A stretch of 64,000 nt of DNA, from contig JXTB01000084.1 of assembly GCA_002914805.1 (NCBI GenBank), positions 501,175 to 565,174 on the forward strand, read 5' to 3'. Origin of the DNA: Parasponia andersonii (Eukaryota > Streptophyta > Magnoliopsida > Rosales > Cannabaceae). Under the pieces are notes generated by a model, which did not search any database, was not told where the DNA came from, and saw only the letters and a list, made by a program, of their open reading frames with translations. Of this stretch, positions 23,948-37,389 are shown piece after piece (the first letter of the stretch is position 1; every line of letters starts with the position of its first letter). The position numbers and the translations under genes were made by a program.

Positions 23948-25763
23948 ATCCTAAATTTATTTGGTAGATTGCATCCAAATTAAGTAAATGACTTGATATG
24001 GTTAATGGAATTGAGATCTTGGCTCCAATTACTTTGGAACTGGGGTTGGAACAGCTCTTGCCCATAATTTTACTGCTGTCAGATAAAGGTGAAGAAACCT
24101 CATAAATGGGATCCATACTTGAACAGTCGAACTCCGAATCGATGTCGGAGAAAGATGGTATAAAGAAACGTAGGTTTTAGTAGTGAAAATCTTTGATAAA
24201 GATCACGTTAGTCCTTTGGATAGAATCCAGAAGAACGGACAAGCTTTTGGAAGTTCTTGTCTCAGATCATCATCCCACATTTCACGTACTCCCAAAAATG
24301 AACCCATCTATTCTATCCAAATATGCCGATTGGAATAGCTATATCTATATTTCTCTTGAATTTATAATCTATTTTCTTTTTTTGTGTGAGTTTGAAAAGA
24401 TTAGAGTTCAAATTTTAGTAGAATATGTGTTATTTTTCTTTAAATTTATAATAAATAACGGTGATTAGTTAAATCTTATTTTTAAAATATATATATATAT
24501 ATATATAGCCTTCAAATAAATAAAGAGAAACTGTAACATTACATTAAAGTAATAATAAGGAGACAGTCAAGTGCAATATCAGATTTGAGCTTGGTAGATC
24601 CATATACATATACACAGTCTTTAGCTTTATGATAACATTGTTTAAGAACATCCTCGTTTTTTTATTTGAAGATATAAAATTAATTATACTATATTCTATA
24701 GCGGTTACTGTTCGCTAGTGAACGACACTGGAGCATGGATTGAAATCAATGATTATTAATTGCACTAATTACGAGTAATCACTGTAAACATTTTACAAGA
24801 ATCTGGTACCAACAACATGGATCTAACCTTTTTTTTATTTTATTGAGCCAAAAAAAACTTTTTATGTTATTTGAAGAATTTTTTTCATTTGATATTATTA
24901 GTTTCACTAATTGACATTTGAGTCTGTTTATTTCTCTTCCGTCCTTTAATAATTGCCTCTGGTTCTTGTAGGGAAGTATTCATTTCCAAAAAAAAAAAAT
25001 GATCTAAACTTTGCCCACTTCAATTTTTTTTCTTTCTTTATTTTTATTTTGTTAATTATTCATTTATTTCTTTTTTGTTTGAAATGATTTATTTCTTTAT
25101 TATATTACCTGCATTAAAATATTTTGTTGTTATTAGCAATGAAAATAAAATTGCATAAAATTAATAACAGAAACATTTGGAAACTTGCTCAAGATTTTTT
25201 TTTTTTGAGTAGAACTTGCCCAAGATTTAGAGTTTATTATTATTAGGATATTTACATTACACATATCCAATGAAGTCAGTTTGCTCTCCAAGATTTGCTA
25301 AAAAGATCGATTGTATGTATATATAAAAGTAATTTAGCATGGGACTTTATATATTGTGAATAATAATGTGCGAGCTAAAAGCTTTTTCTGAAATCTTCTC
25401 TGAATGATTGATCTGGTTTGTATGACATAGAGAATTATTTGGTTTGGACATTCTAAACCTCTGCTTTAGTCTGCTCAATGATAAAAAAGAAGAGCATAGA
25501 TGACCCAATAAACTAAAGAACTCTGTTTGGACATTACGTACTCCATTATATATCATATGACAAGCTTGTAAAAATCTATATACCAATGTACATATTTTTT
25601 AATATATGTAAATATATATGTATGCTTATAAGGTTTGGATAATACGTTTTTAATAATGGAAGGAGGGAATATGAGAGTGAGAGAGAGAGAGAGAGATTTA
25701 GAAAACTTTATTTAGTGTGAGAAACAATTAAAACTGGCCCAGATTGGACCCATTGAGCATGCC
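23948..25763. other. AT-rich intergenic region, no gene seen
   Basis: It contains the SINE fragment at 24384-24486, a short TA run (about 24488-24507) and a GA run near 25677-25696. The remaining open frames are short and without motifs. Confidence 0.5.
24384..24486 (+). mobile_element. tRNA-derived SINE, copy 2 (5'-truncated)
   Basis: It begins at about GTGTGAGTTTGAAAAG, keeps a B-box-like AGAGTTCAAATTTT, and shares the family body GTGTTATTTTTCTTTAAATT and GGTGATTAGTTAAATCTTAT with the copies at 10743 and 61928. The A-box half is missing. A TA microsatellite follows directly. Confidence 0.65.
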
Positions 25764-27025
25764 ACTTGAAAATGGCTTATTCGTAAGCTTCATGTGCTTG
25801 TCTGATACCATTGCACATGCACAAGCATTGCATTCATGTTCATCTGTCTATAGCCTCTCTGTAAAAGTGAACCAATTAAAGACTTAAACACATCGAAGAT
25901 CGATGATTCAACAAAAAAGGCCGCCAGTACAATATATACAAATATATAATTCACATTTGATTAGATTACTTTTAGAACTTGAACAATACAACTCTTATGA
26001 CTTATGAGATCGATGGGCTTGTTTTGATTTAATTTTTACATAAAATCTTAATAATCTTCATGTGGTTGACACTAGACTAAATCACTCAACTCAGTTACAT
26101 GGCATTCTATGAACGGATCATTATAAGCTGGGCACTAGTACAGACATCAACTAGTGCTCTCAATTTCTTCTTCTTCTTTTTTTTGTTTCCCTGTTGTTGT
26201 TGTTGTTAGTGTAGTGACATAATTGGCATTGAGTTTTTGCTGAAAATGCTCTGTTTTTTAATCTAATTCGTCTTAAGTTTTCATTTATAAGGAATAATGA
26301 AAAGTGCATTGCTACTGTTTTTGAGCCGGTATAGTTTTTCAAGGAAAATAACCAGTACTGTCAGGCACGGGATCCCCATCTAGCCATACTCTGTTGAAGG
26401 AGCTCTCAATGAAAAGTGAAAATTGGTCAAACACTTCTTACTAAAGCACCTCTCATCATTCTTCTATTACGTACACTTTTTTTCGTAGGAATTTGAAATT
26501 TTAGTAATTCGGATCAATTGTCATGTATTACAATTTTACAAGAGATGAAATATGAAAAATAAAAAGACAACAGGCATAAAATTTTCCAAATTCTATCCCC
26601 TATCATGAGATATATGAATGATAGAAGTAGCTAATGTATGAGTCAATCCAAAATCCATTCACATAAAAATTAAGACGAAGACGAAGGTATTTCATTAATC
26701 ATAACTGACAGGTCTAATTTGCGAAAACATAACTTGACAAAGTTCTTCGTCAAGAGTGAAAACAAAGAAAAATATCAGAGAAAAAATAGTATTTAATTGA
26801 ATCCCGGTATGGGAGTAGGCGGTGTACAGGGTGCGTGCATGTGCAAGCGAAGCCAGTCTCATGATTTCAAGCTCTGTTTGGCAGTAGTGGCTTTTTATTC
26901 TTTGGGTTTACATCCCGCGATTTTCGGATTGGCAGAAATTTCATCATTACTTACGGACCATGGGCCCTTGGTCGTGTTATTGGCCTTTATGTAGGTGAGG
27001 ACCATCAGTAACAAGGGCCTAATTA
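25764..27025. repeat. Dispersed duplication, copy A
   Basis: This stretch is collinear with 51378-53820. Shared blocks in the same order include GCTTCATGTGCTTGTC near 25789, ATCTTCATGTGGTTGACACT near 26055, CATAATTGGCATTGAG near 26218, AAAACATAACTTGACAAA near 26724, TTTTCGGATTGGCAGAAAT near 26921 and TTATTGGCC near 26979. Divergence is substantial, with many indels. I recognise no protein. The last 150 bases look like promoter or UTR sequence rather than a transposon. Copy A lacks the LINE that interrupts copy B. Confidence 0.8.
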
Positions 27026-27569
27026 ACACAACGTCTGTTAATTGAGACATTTACGCATAGTATCCGTTTTTTAAACTTATTTTCGTAATACCCATTTTAA
27101 TTTTTCTTTCAACAATATCCATTTTTATGGTCCAAATTTTATATACATAATATGAGTAATCTATATTTATAATATAAATTTTATCCATGAGGTACATGTT
27201 TCATGCGTGAAATATGAACAATACATATTTGCAGTATAAATGTTTACTGCGATTTACATTTTTCATTATAAATTTAACTTATGATGTACATTTTAAAATG
27301 TATGCCAATTTTTTGTGTAATTTTTATTCATAAAATATAGACCATAGTATGTATTTAATGAATAAAATTTATATCGCAGTCTACATTTCATGTGTAAAAC
27401 AATGTTGGTCTATATTTCACAAAAAATAGGTATTTATGAAATAAAAAAATAAATATTTATGAAAAAATTGTTTTAAAAATAGGTATTCATGAACTTTTCC
27501 CTTATTTTTTTAGGGTTATGTAACAAAATATTATTCTTTTTCTTTCTATTTAGGAACCAAATATTACTT
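27026..27569. other. AT-rich spacer, possible unclassified MITE
   Basis: The stretch is rich in repeated words such as ATTTATATCGCAGT, TGCAGTATAAAT and AAAATAGGTATTCATGAAC. The left (CCGTTTTTTAAACTTATTTTC) and right (TTTTAAAAATAGGTATTC) parts show weak inverted similarity. No gene is seen. Confidence 0.35.
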
Positions 27570-28332
27570 CGGTGACCCTATTGCCACCTCCTTTTTTTCT
27601 CTCCTTACCCCCCTTCTAAACACAAGTCTCTAATATTTAAAAAATTTTTTTTATACATTTTATAAATTTATGTCATGTACAAAAACACTCATTGTTAAAT
27701 ATTTCTCTAAATATTTCTTTTTTCACGGCTAATACTTTACAATAAATTAGTTTTTAGATTTTTTTTCTTCTTTAGAAATTACAATAGTATAAATTGAGAA
27801 AATTAATAATCTTTATTTTTGGGTTTTACAAGTACACTACTTATTGGTTCTTAAATCCCCATCTCCCCTCCCTCCTGCCTCCCCAAAAAATAGCTCTTGA
27901 ACAGTGATTCCCCCACTAAAAAAAAATACAGTTGGTTCTCAAACAAAAAAAAACTTATAAAAGAAACACAGTTGATTCCTAAACTAATAAAAAATAAAAC
28001 TTATAAAAAAGAGTTCCAAAACGGTTGGTTCCCACCTCTTTTCCCCCTCCCTCTTCTCACATGAAAAAACAAACAAAACATTAATTGTTAGTTCAAAAAA
28101 AACTATAAAAGAAAAACATAAAATCTTGATTTTTTTTTTAAAATTGAGCAAAATATCATATAATTATTGTAAGTAATTGAGGGATGTGCTAAGAGATAAA
28201 TTTTTAATTATTTAATGTTCTATAAGGATATTCATATCAATTCATAAGAGAATATTATTGTAAATAAATAATTAATTAAAAGAGAGATAATAAGAGGAAA
28301 AAAAAAAAAGAGGTGGCGATAGAACTTCCCAC
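27570..28332. mobile_element. TIR element with CTATYGCCACCTC ends
   Basis: The left end contains CTATTGCCACCTCCTTTTTTTC (from 27578). The right end contains, in reverse complement, CTATCGCCACCTCTTTTTTTTTTTTC. The heptamer ATTACTT flanks both sides (27563-27569 and 28333-28339) and could be what remains of a 9-bp Mutator-type target duplication (TATTACTTC versus CATTACTTT). The interior is noncoding with repeated TTGGTTCC/TTGATTCC words. The exact outer boundary is uncertain by a few bases. Confidence 0.6.
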
Positions 28333-28339
28333 ATTACTT

Positions 28340-31300
28340 TTAAATGCTAACTAATCGAAGAGTAAAGTTAGGGAACTTCAACAAAATGGTAGTTCTAAAA
28401 TCCTAAGTTTTTCACATAGGAGCTAACTATATATCTTTTTGAAATATAGCTATTTTGCAAGAGCTTAAACCTGCTATAGTTTTTAATCTCAAGAACTTAG
28501 TTGACAAAACTCAACCAGCATGTAGATAAATCAATAAGAGAAAATTAAGAAAAAACATCGGACCTTTGCAATATAAACCGTTAGAGAACAAAAAAGTTAT
28601 AAAAGATAATGTTAAGGGTGGACATTTAGCCCTACAAAATGCAGTGAGCAGCCTGCTTTCCACGTTAAAATTAATTAAGAGGAGTGCTAAAAACACTTTT
28701 TTTTCATTTATTTTATAGTCTCATGTCTAAGTACTTGACATTTGGATTACAAAAATAATTTGTTGTATTATTCAAATATGAGATATTGTAGTAAATTTAA
28801 CACGACCAGTAAGACATTAAAGTATAAAAAGTATTTACAAAGGGAGTGCTATATTTAGAGATGTGATCAAATAAGTTATGTTGCTGATTAGGCATCAAAA
28901 AATGACATGGAAAAATTTATGCCACGTACGAGCTAAGCACAACATGAGGTAATATTAGGTCATACTAAAAACGACATGAAATATTGGGTTATGTCAAACT
29001 CATGTTTGTAGGTACAATGGGTTGTCACGATACGATATTATGCACGAATATTGTGTAAGTACAACATTATGCACGAATATTGTGTAAGTACAACGTGAGG
29101 AGGATGGCATGGTCTCTAAAGCATGTAAAGCACAATATTAAATAATTAAAAATATTTTACTTATAACAATAACTAGATATGACCATTATCAAAATGAAAA
29201 TTAATACTAAGTCTCACAACTAAATTGGCATAAATGGATTTGTTCTTTTGTAGGAATATATGTCAATAGGATATTAGAAATCGGCAATTAATTTTGATGT
29301 AGACCCTGCATGTCTGGCACCATATGGGATTAACACAAATGTGGGCATGAGCACGAGATGAGATGTATTTGTGGTACCAAGAGTATTGGGCTAACATTTT
29401 TAAGTTTGGCTGGCACAAGGACAATATAATATTATGGTAGGCTGTGTCAAGGGCAACGTCATCATACTAGTCATCCTTTTCATACTCGGTTAATGAGTTA
29501 TGCAACAATTGAGCCACTTGTAAAAGAAAGTTCATGACTAGTATGCCAATTTTATACAGATCACCAACATAACACGTCTCTTAAAAGTGTATTATCACAG
29601 CCAAGATCAACTCAGTAACATTAGATTGAGCACTCCGATCCCCTGAGTGTCATATAAAATGAATAATCAATGCTCAAAATCTATTAATCTTTTAGTTAGT
29701 CATTCACAATTATTTTAGCATAACCAGTTTCTGGCGATTCTCGGGAGCAAAATGTAGACCTTAAATGTAACTCAACGCTATCTAGCTTTTGCTCTCATGC
29801 CATTTAGCTTTGGTGCAGCCGCTTGCCCAATTGCATCCCTTTAGCTCATAAGTAACATGCAAGAGCAGCAGACACTATATTTCTACCTCATCACAATAGT
29901 CAAAAATCATATAGGCACATTTTTAACAATAAAATATTGATAACCGAGAAGGCTCCTATGGTGAGAAAGCACAGATCAATTTACTCATCTTCTTCTTATA
30001 TACAGTCGCTTGGCATGTGTACTATGAATATTATATTATTCATCGTATGACACATTTCATTTAGCAAAATCAATTTACGCTTTTAAATTTTCGTAAAAGA
30101 AAAAAAAAAAGAAAAAGAGTTACATTTTTTATTAAAAAAAAAGTGAAATTTAGCTATTGACAGCTAATTATTACAAATTTTAAAAAATATCTACTTTTAC
30201 CTAATCTTCACCACATATTTTAAATGTCCATAAAAAAACTATTAGAAATTACCATTATATATGCTAATATTATATTTTATTTTTGGAGAAACTATTTTTA
30301 TTGATATTCATAACCTTAATATTAATTTAAAATATATATGACATAAAAATTCGGTAGTAGTATTCATTTTTTCAAGAATATTCCCCTCTTGGGATCACTA
30401 TCGATTTTTTTTTCCCCCTTCTGATAGATCCATGATTAGTTTTAACAAAGAAATGCTACATGGATTACACAACTGACAAACGATAAAATTTTATTACTGT
30501 ATAAGTTATTTATTCGAAACTAATGATAGAAGACAAGAATTTTGAAAAGTGACCACGAATTTTTAAGAATCCTATAGAGCGTGATTCGATTCTTCTTATT
30601 CATTATATTAGTTAGGTCAAAAAAAGACTAAAATAATTGAACAACAATCTACACTTGACCTCTTGTTTAAAAGACTAAAACTAAAATAAGGGGAGGTCAA
30701 TTAAAACAAAAAAAAAGAGATATTAATTAATCAAAAATACAATTGATCATCACGTTGGTATTATAAATATGCAGTTAGAATACCAAAATAATTGGAATGA
30801 AATACATAATTAAATTAGTAAGAACATTTTCACGACAACTCTTCAACTTTTGAAAGTTTTGCGACAATTTTTGAACCTTAACCATGACTTGGTTTGTGGC
30901 TCACGTCAGTTCTTCTCAATAACTTCTCTAATGCATTAAGTTTGAAATAGGTTTTTGAAAAATCAAATTTGCCAATTCTTGATGAGAAGCATATACATAT
31001 AGGGTATGTATATATATATATGATAAACATTCTAATTGTTATATGAATTGCACCGTATTAGTACCGATCTAAACTCCAAAACATATTTTGTTGACCAAAT
31101 CTACTTTTACCAACTGTTATATATAGTCTATCAAAAAAAAAAAAATCAATAAATTCATGTCAAGGAAGGAACGAAAATAGCCAATTTCCCAATATATGAA
31201 ACCAGATTTTATAGAAGTTCTACAAACCTACTAATTTTATGAGATAAATGATCTACCTTCTTGTTAGCTGTAAACACAGATAAAGCAAGGGAGTTTCAAA

Positions 31301-31565
31301 TTAATAGGAGATGAGAGAACTAAGTAAACAGACAAAGAGGTAAAGGGGACGGGAAGTAAGTTTAAGTAAGAAAAACAACTATTAGAAGGAAGAAGAAAAG
31401 AAAATGAGAAGGAGGGATAAGGACACGAGATTAGAATAATTAGATCTTGAGAAAATAAGGGGTATTTAAATCCTGGTAGTTATAAATTATAGGAAATAAT
31501 CCATCAAATATCATCTATTTCAAATTTCACACTTTTTAAATAGTTCGATTAAGTTATAATATTTC
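28340..31565. other. AT-rich intergenic region, no gene seen
   Basis: It contains a 29-bp tandem duplication (29037-29094) within a patch rich in ACGAC, CACAACATGAGG and GTACAACG words (28880-29480), perhaps a decayed transposon. GGAGTGCTA words occur twice in direct orientation near 28680 and 28845, similar to common plant MITE ends. I find no exon. Confidence 0.4.
29037..29094. repeat. Tandem duplication, 29-bp unit x2
   Basis: The unit begins ATTATGCACGAATATTGTGT at 29037 and at 29066. The two copies are identical by eye. Confidence 0.85.
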
Positions 31566-33482
31566 AAGAGGAATTCTAGTATAGGAGGGGTAAATTTACC
31601 CCTCTTACCCATAGAGCAGATTTTTTTTTTTTAATTGGATATGAAATTAATTGCATAATAATCATCGCAGACCTTGCTAAACTTGGTATTATTTCTTTGC
31701 AAAATGTTCTAAAAAGAAAAAGTAACGAAAAAAAGATTTATTTATGTTGTGTTTCCTTGAGTTTTGTTCTTAAATGTAAGGAACAATTGAAGAACGTCTT
31801 AGTTGTAATTTAGGCATATAACTGATATCAAAACAAAGAATTTTTTTTTTTCTCTTTCATTTCCAAAAAAAAAAAAAAATCTTTTCAAACTGAAACAATA
31901 TTTGACTTTGGCTTGGATTTTTTCTTCTAAAACTATATTTTATTTCTTGATTTACTAACTTTCTATCAAATTCTTTGTCAAAAAACTCAATTGTCTATCT
32001 AAATTCTCTTGAAATTCTATGAACACAAATCTACAAACTCCTCAATCGTTTGTCTAAATTCCCTTGAATCTTCGTAGTTTGCCAAGATCAATTGGGTTAA
32101 AATTACTTAGTTTTAGGATTCTTTTGATCTTTAGGAAAATCTTTAATTTAAAATGGAAAAAAATGTATACTGCTAATATTGCTCAGGTCAATTACATTGG
32201 TTAAAATTATTTTGTTTTGGATCTTTTGCTTTTTGGAAAAATCTTGATTTAAAATGAAAAAAAGGTGTACTTCTATTGCTGCTCATGGGAGAAAGAAACC
32301 ATATATATATTTTTTTAAAATAAGAAGAGACTAGTTGTATGCAAGTATTCCTAGGATAAGCAAAATGATAACAACCATAAGATTTTAATCAGGCGGTTAA
32401 GAAACCACTACTACAGGTAAGAGTGATTTTGCCTCTCAAAATTTTTTTTTTCAAAAGAAAAGTCAAATAGGATAATAAAATGAAAATTTTAGAGGGATTC
32501 TAACTCGGAGGAGCAAAATTCGTCCTACTTATAGAGATAGTATTTAAGTCCATCAGATTTAATCCAATGATAGTAAAATTAATAGTCCGAAACGATAATA
32601 GGTATACCTTGATACACTAAAGTATGCCCAACACCATTGTATATTGAAACTTTTCCTAAATCTAACCACGACCGTGACATCTTCTATTCTCTCTCTTTCT
32701 CTCTCTTGATCTTGTACAAATCTAGTTGATTAAATTGAGCAGAGATGTACTTGATTTTCGTCGTTACCATCTCCCATCTCTTGTGCCCACACTCTCTCTT
32801 CTAGATCAAGCATCATTTTCACCTCAGTAAATTTCTTAAAAATCGAAATTACATTGCTTTAAATTTCAAATCTGCTTTATCTTTTCAATCATGCAACAAT
32901 TTCATATCTCCAACCATCGTCAATAAAACAATTTATTCACTTACTTTACTGGATTTGAAGCCTTTTACCTATGAAAATCTCAATGTAACCCCACGAACAA
33001 CAATCAACCAAGGAAAAGGGTTTGTAAAAAAAAAAAAAAAACAAAACAAAAAGGGGAATGAACAGTTAAATATATCTCTTGAACTTTTTATTTATTTATT
33101 GCCAGGAATATCTTTTGCTTTGCGGAAATATGTAGAAGATTTGAGACTTCATAGCAATAATTGACTATCATAATGGTAGAAGTCATTAAATTGCATGGAG
33201 CAAAATTAGAAGCTGGTTGCTACCTTTATGAGCATGGGAAGCATTCATTTTCTAATGTTGAAGAATGGGTTTGAAAGAGAAGCATAGAGGAGAACGTGAG
33301 GTTCATCCAATTTTTATTTATACTTTGACTATATATTGAGAATTATTTCTACGTGTTGAAGTACATCATATATTTTATACACTTAGTTTTTTGATTAGTA
33401 TCGATTTTCATACAACAATCTAAAAAACACTCCTAAAATAGGAGAGATTTTGCCCCACTTACACTAGAATTTTCAAAAAATT
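31566..33482. mobile_element. Pair of decayed TIR elements of one family
   Basis: Four related end sequences occur. Two are forward: GAATTCTAGTATAGGAGGGG (about 31571) and GATTCTAACTCGGAGGAGCA (about 32499). Two are in reverse complement: GAGAGGCAAAATCACTCTTA (ending about 32440) and AATTCTAGTGTAAGTGGGGC (ending about 33475). They fit two adjacent elements, about 31566-32455 and 32490-33482. The interiors are AT-rich. A 69-codon open frame at 32955-33164 has no recognisable family. I could not read clean target duplications. Confidence 0.4.
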
Positions 33483-33690
33483 TTAAATGCAACTAAACGT
33501 AAACTTTAAAGACATTTTTAAATTGCCACTAGACTTAGTGACATATTTTAAATGACACTAAGATAAAGTTCAGAAATTTTTTCGGAAGAACCCAATAAAT
33601 TACTGACATTTTTAAAGTAATGTCACTAAAAGTAATTATTGTGAATTTTTGTGTGCAAATATCGCTAAACGAAATACTATAAAATTGTTA

Positions 33691-33987
33691 TGAAATATTT
33701 ATTATTTGTATGTCTATTAAATTATTTCAATAATTGTTTCTTTTACATCATGTGTGATATGTAAATCATTGAAAGTTAAGTAAAAATTTTCAATTAGTTT
33801 ATGATTAAGATTGATTGTATTGGCCTATAAATAGACTTCTCAATTTCACTTGAAATATGAACAAAGAAAAGAAATAAAAGAAGTATGAAAGAGAGAAGAA
33901 AAGAGATTTTCTCACATCAATTTTTTTGGGTTTAGTATTAGTATTCTTAAGCTCATGTATTATATACTCTTAATATTATTTATAATA
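33691..33987 (+). repeat. Copia 5' LTR
   Basis: It runs from TGAAATATTT to about TTTATAATA. It has a good TATA box (TATAAATA, 33826-33833) followed by an A/G-rich leader. It differs from the 3' LTR by many substitutions and lacks a segment of about 40-50 bases that is present there. Confidence 0.8.
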
Positions 33988-34136
33988 CGTTATCAGTACG
34001 AGTCTCTAGCTATTATAATCTCATCAAGGTAAAAATTTTATTAGTTTTTATATTACATTATAAATATTTTTTTTAGTTTGATAAAGATCTATCATAAGCA
34101 ATTTCATTTATATACATATATTATACTATAATAGTG

Positions 34137-34168
<32 letters not shown>

Positions 34169-34639
34169 TCTTTCTAATTTTAGTGCTTGTAATTTTCTTT
34201 CTAGTAATTTAAAATTTTGATATTCTAATATTATATTGAATTACTTCATGTGCTTGTATTTGACATTTTCATTATGAGATTTTTACATCATAATTTTAGT
34301 CACGAATAATCTATGTGTAAGAATTATTTGATAATACTATCTCTATCATTATGAAATTATTTTTTTATGTGATGTTATTTATACTAATTATTGTCATAAA
34401 TTATTATTGTAGCAATACTTATGTACTTATATTTAATCTTTCAATTTTAAGTTTTCCGTGTCCATATGTTTGATTATAGACATCTATAATATATATGTTT
34501 ATAATTATGTATTTGAATATTATTAATTTAATATATTAAGTAATCGTACTTTATTTTTCTATGACCATATATTGATAAAGTTATGAGTTCTTTTATTCCT
34601 AACTATGAAATATTTTGTGACATAATAGTTTTCACAATG

Positions 34640-36800
34640 ATAAACCTTATAAAACTTAAATTCGATGCCCTTGTAATTTTAGGTAAGAATTATTTGGTAT
34701 GAATAATTGATGCTGAAATTCACCTTAATGCCATGAATCTTGGAAATAAAAATAAAGAAGGAAATGATACATCCACTTAGGATCGTACAAAAGTCATGGT
34801 CTTTCTTCGGCATCATTTGCACGAGAGATTGAAAACTGAATATTTAACAGACCCATCTGTACTATGGAAAAATTAAAAAAAAGATATGACCACCAAAAAA
34901 CTGTGATACTCCCTAAAACTGTCATTTATGCTATGATATTATTCGTAAAGATGACATTATTCCTGAAGAGATAACCGCATTGTCAAAATAAGTAGCTGAC
35001 ATAACTAAACAAATAACTCTAGAAGAGGTCCAGGTACCTAATGATATTGAAAATAAAAGAGCTCAATAAGTTATATCAGCTCAAAAAATGAGTGGAATCG
35101 TGATAAAATTGTTGTTAACAATATATTTGCATATGGAGTAGCTACTGATATAATAAATATAAGTGATGATCTTGAACCAAAATCCATTGAAAAATGTTGA
35201 CGTAAAAATAATTAACCAAAATAGAAGGACGTAATCCATAAAAAACTAAAATTTCTTAACTAAAGAGAAATATTTGTACATATTGTCCAAACACCTAAAA
35301 GTATGAATTCAGTAGGGTACAAATGGGTTTTTACACAAAAAAATGTAATGAAAAAAAATAAGATTGTGAGATACAAAGTACGAATTATGGCACACGGTTT
35401 CTCACAAAAACTAGGAATAGATTTTGAGGAGACATATTCTCCTATGATAGATGCAATAACATTATGACATTTAATTAGTTTAGTAGCCTTTAAAGGACTT
35501 GAAATACGTCTGATGGATGTTTTAACAACATATTTATATGGGTCACTTGATAGTGATGTTTATATGAAAATTTTTGATGGATTTAAAGTACTTGAAGTAC
35601 TTAATATAATACCATGGGAAATATGCTCAATAAAATTACAAAGATTTTTCTTTGGATTAAAACAATCTAGACGTATATAGTACAATCATCTTAGTGAATA
35701 TCGTTTGAATAAAGGATATATAAATAATCCTATTTGTCCATGCATTTTTATTAAGAGCCCAAAAATTAGATTTGCTATCATTATAGTATATGTTAATGAT
35801 TTGAATATCATCGGGACTCTCGAAGAGATTAATGAGGCAATAGAGTATTTAAAAGAAAAAATTCAGTATTTAAAGAAAAATCAGAAAAACAAAATTTTGT
35901 CTCAGCCTCCAAATCGAGCATTAACCAAATGGTATACTTGTACATCATTTGACTTATACAGAAAAAGTCCTCAAAAGATTTTATATGGACAAAGCTCACC
36001 TAATAAGTACCCCAGTGGTGGTCAGAGTGCTTGATGTAAATAAGGATCCTTTTCGTCCTCGAGAAGATAATGAAGAAATTTTTGGTCTTAAAGTGCCACA
36101 TTTGAGTGCAATTGAAGCTTTTATGTATCTTGCTAATTGCACTCGGCCTGATATATCTTTTTATGTTAATTTACTAGCAAGATATAGTTTCGCTCTAACT
36201 CAAAGACACTGAAAATGAGTTAAATAAATATTTTGTTATTTCTGTGAAATGACTGACAATAGTTTATTTTTTTTAATAAATCCATATCACAATTAACCGG
36301 TTTATAGATACAGAATACTTGTATGATCCACATAAAATTCAATCTCATATAGGATATATATTTACCAGTGGTGACACAACAATATCTTGGCATTTTACAA
36401 AATAAACGATTATTACTATCTCCTCGAATCATTATGAAATAATTGCACTTCATAAGGCAAGCCGAGAATGTATATAATTGGGATCCATGATTCAACATAT
36501 TCAAAAAAATATATAAATTAACTAATTCAAAAAATATGTAAATTAACTTCTATCAAACTGATTCCAACTGTGATACACGAGGATAATGTTGTATGCATTG
36601 CTCAATTTAAAGAAGACCATATTAAAGGCAATAGAACTAAGCATATATTATCCAAATTGTTTTTCACACATGAACTTCAGAAGAAAGGTAATACAAATAT
36701 TCAACAAATTTGCTTTAGCGACAATTTGGCTGATCTATTCACCAAATCACTCCCTATCACAATATTCAAGATATTGGTGCACAAAATTGAAATGCGCTGA
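34640..36800 (+). pseudogene. Copia gag-pol remnants
   Basis: The gag-like piece (about 34640-34880) keeps the FDALVILGKNYLV and DAEIHLNAM segments and has stops. The reverse transcriptase piece (about 35300-35860) keeps KWVFTQK, YKVRIMAHGFSQ, DFEETYSPM, a degenerate FGLKQS block and the catalytic-site relative IIVYVNDLNIIG, where Y-V-N-D replaces the usual Y-V-D-D. Later pieces (about 35950-36212) carry the YLANCTRPDISF block. The RNase H and C-terminal part (36570-36800) carries RTKHILSKLFF and DNLADLFTKSL. At least two frame changes and several stops interrupt it. Confidence 0.85.
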
Positions 36801-37060
36801 CTCAAAGATTTTCAGTGAACTTTCAAAACGAATTATTTATGAGGGGAAGATAGTTACGCGTGTACTCTTTTTTTTTTAGCCAAGGTTTTGCCCCACTGTA
36901 TCTTCGTGACAAGGTTTTTAATAAGACACTCTTCAAAGTGTAACAAAAATATTGTGTACTCTTTTTTCTTAACTTGGATTTTTCTTCCATAAAGTTTTTT
37001 TTTAGTAAGATTTTTAACGAGACATTTTCTTATATAATGGACATCCAAGGAGGAGTATTA

Positions 37061-37389
37061 TGAAATATTTACGATTTGTATGTCCATTAAATTATTTCAA
37101 TAATTATTTTTTTACATCTTATGTGATGTGTAAATGATTGAAAGTTAGGTAAAAATTTTCAATTAGTATGTTAGGTATTCTTTGATGGATGCCATACAAG
37201 TGGCTATTAAGTGTATTGCTAGAATTGATTGTATTATCTTATAAATAGGCTTCTCAATTTTACTTAAAATATGACAAAGAAAAAAAATAAGAAAAATGTA
37301 AAAGAAAGAAGAGAAAATATTTTCTCACATCAATTTCTTTAAATTTAGCCTTAGTATTATATTATATACTCTCAATATTATTTATAATA
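37061..37389 (+). repeat. Copia 3' LTR
   Basis: It begins TGAAATATTTACGATTTGTA and ends near TTTATAATA, with a TATA box at 37240-37247. Extra internal sequence (about 37170-37220, beginning TGTTAGGTATTC) is absent from the upstream LTR. Confidence 0.8.

Larger units (their letters stand above)
33691..37389 (+). mobile_element. Decayed Ty1/Copia LTR retrotransposon
   Basis: Direct LTRs bound the element (33691-33987 and 37061-37389, both starting TGAAATATTTA). The downstream LTR is preceded by a purine-rich tract CCAAGGAGGAG (37045-37055). The sequence after the upstream LTR (ACGTTATCAGTACGAG) resembles the GTTATCAGCACGA segment next to the LTR in many plant Copia elements. Domain order is gag, then reverse transcriptase, then RNase H, as expected for Copia. 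Protease and integrase are essentially missing between about 35050 and 35250. Multiple stops and frameshifts make it inactive. I see no clear 5-bp target duplication. Confidence 0.85.

Noticed and set aside
28680..28860. A MITE bounded by two GGAGTGCTA words
   Set aside because: The two words are in direct, not inverted, orientation, and no target duplication is visible.
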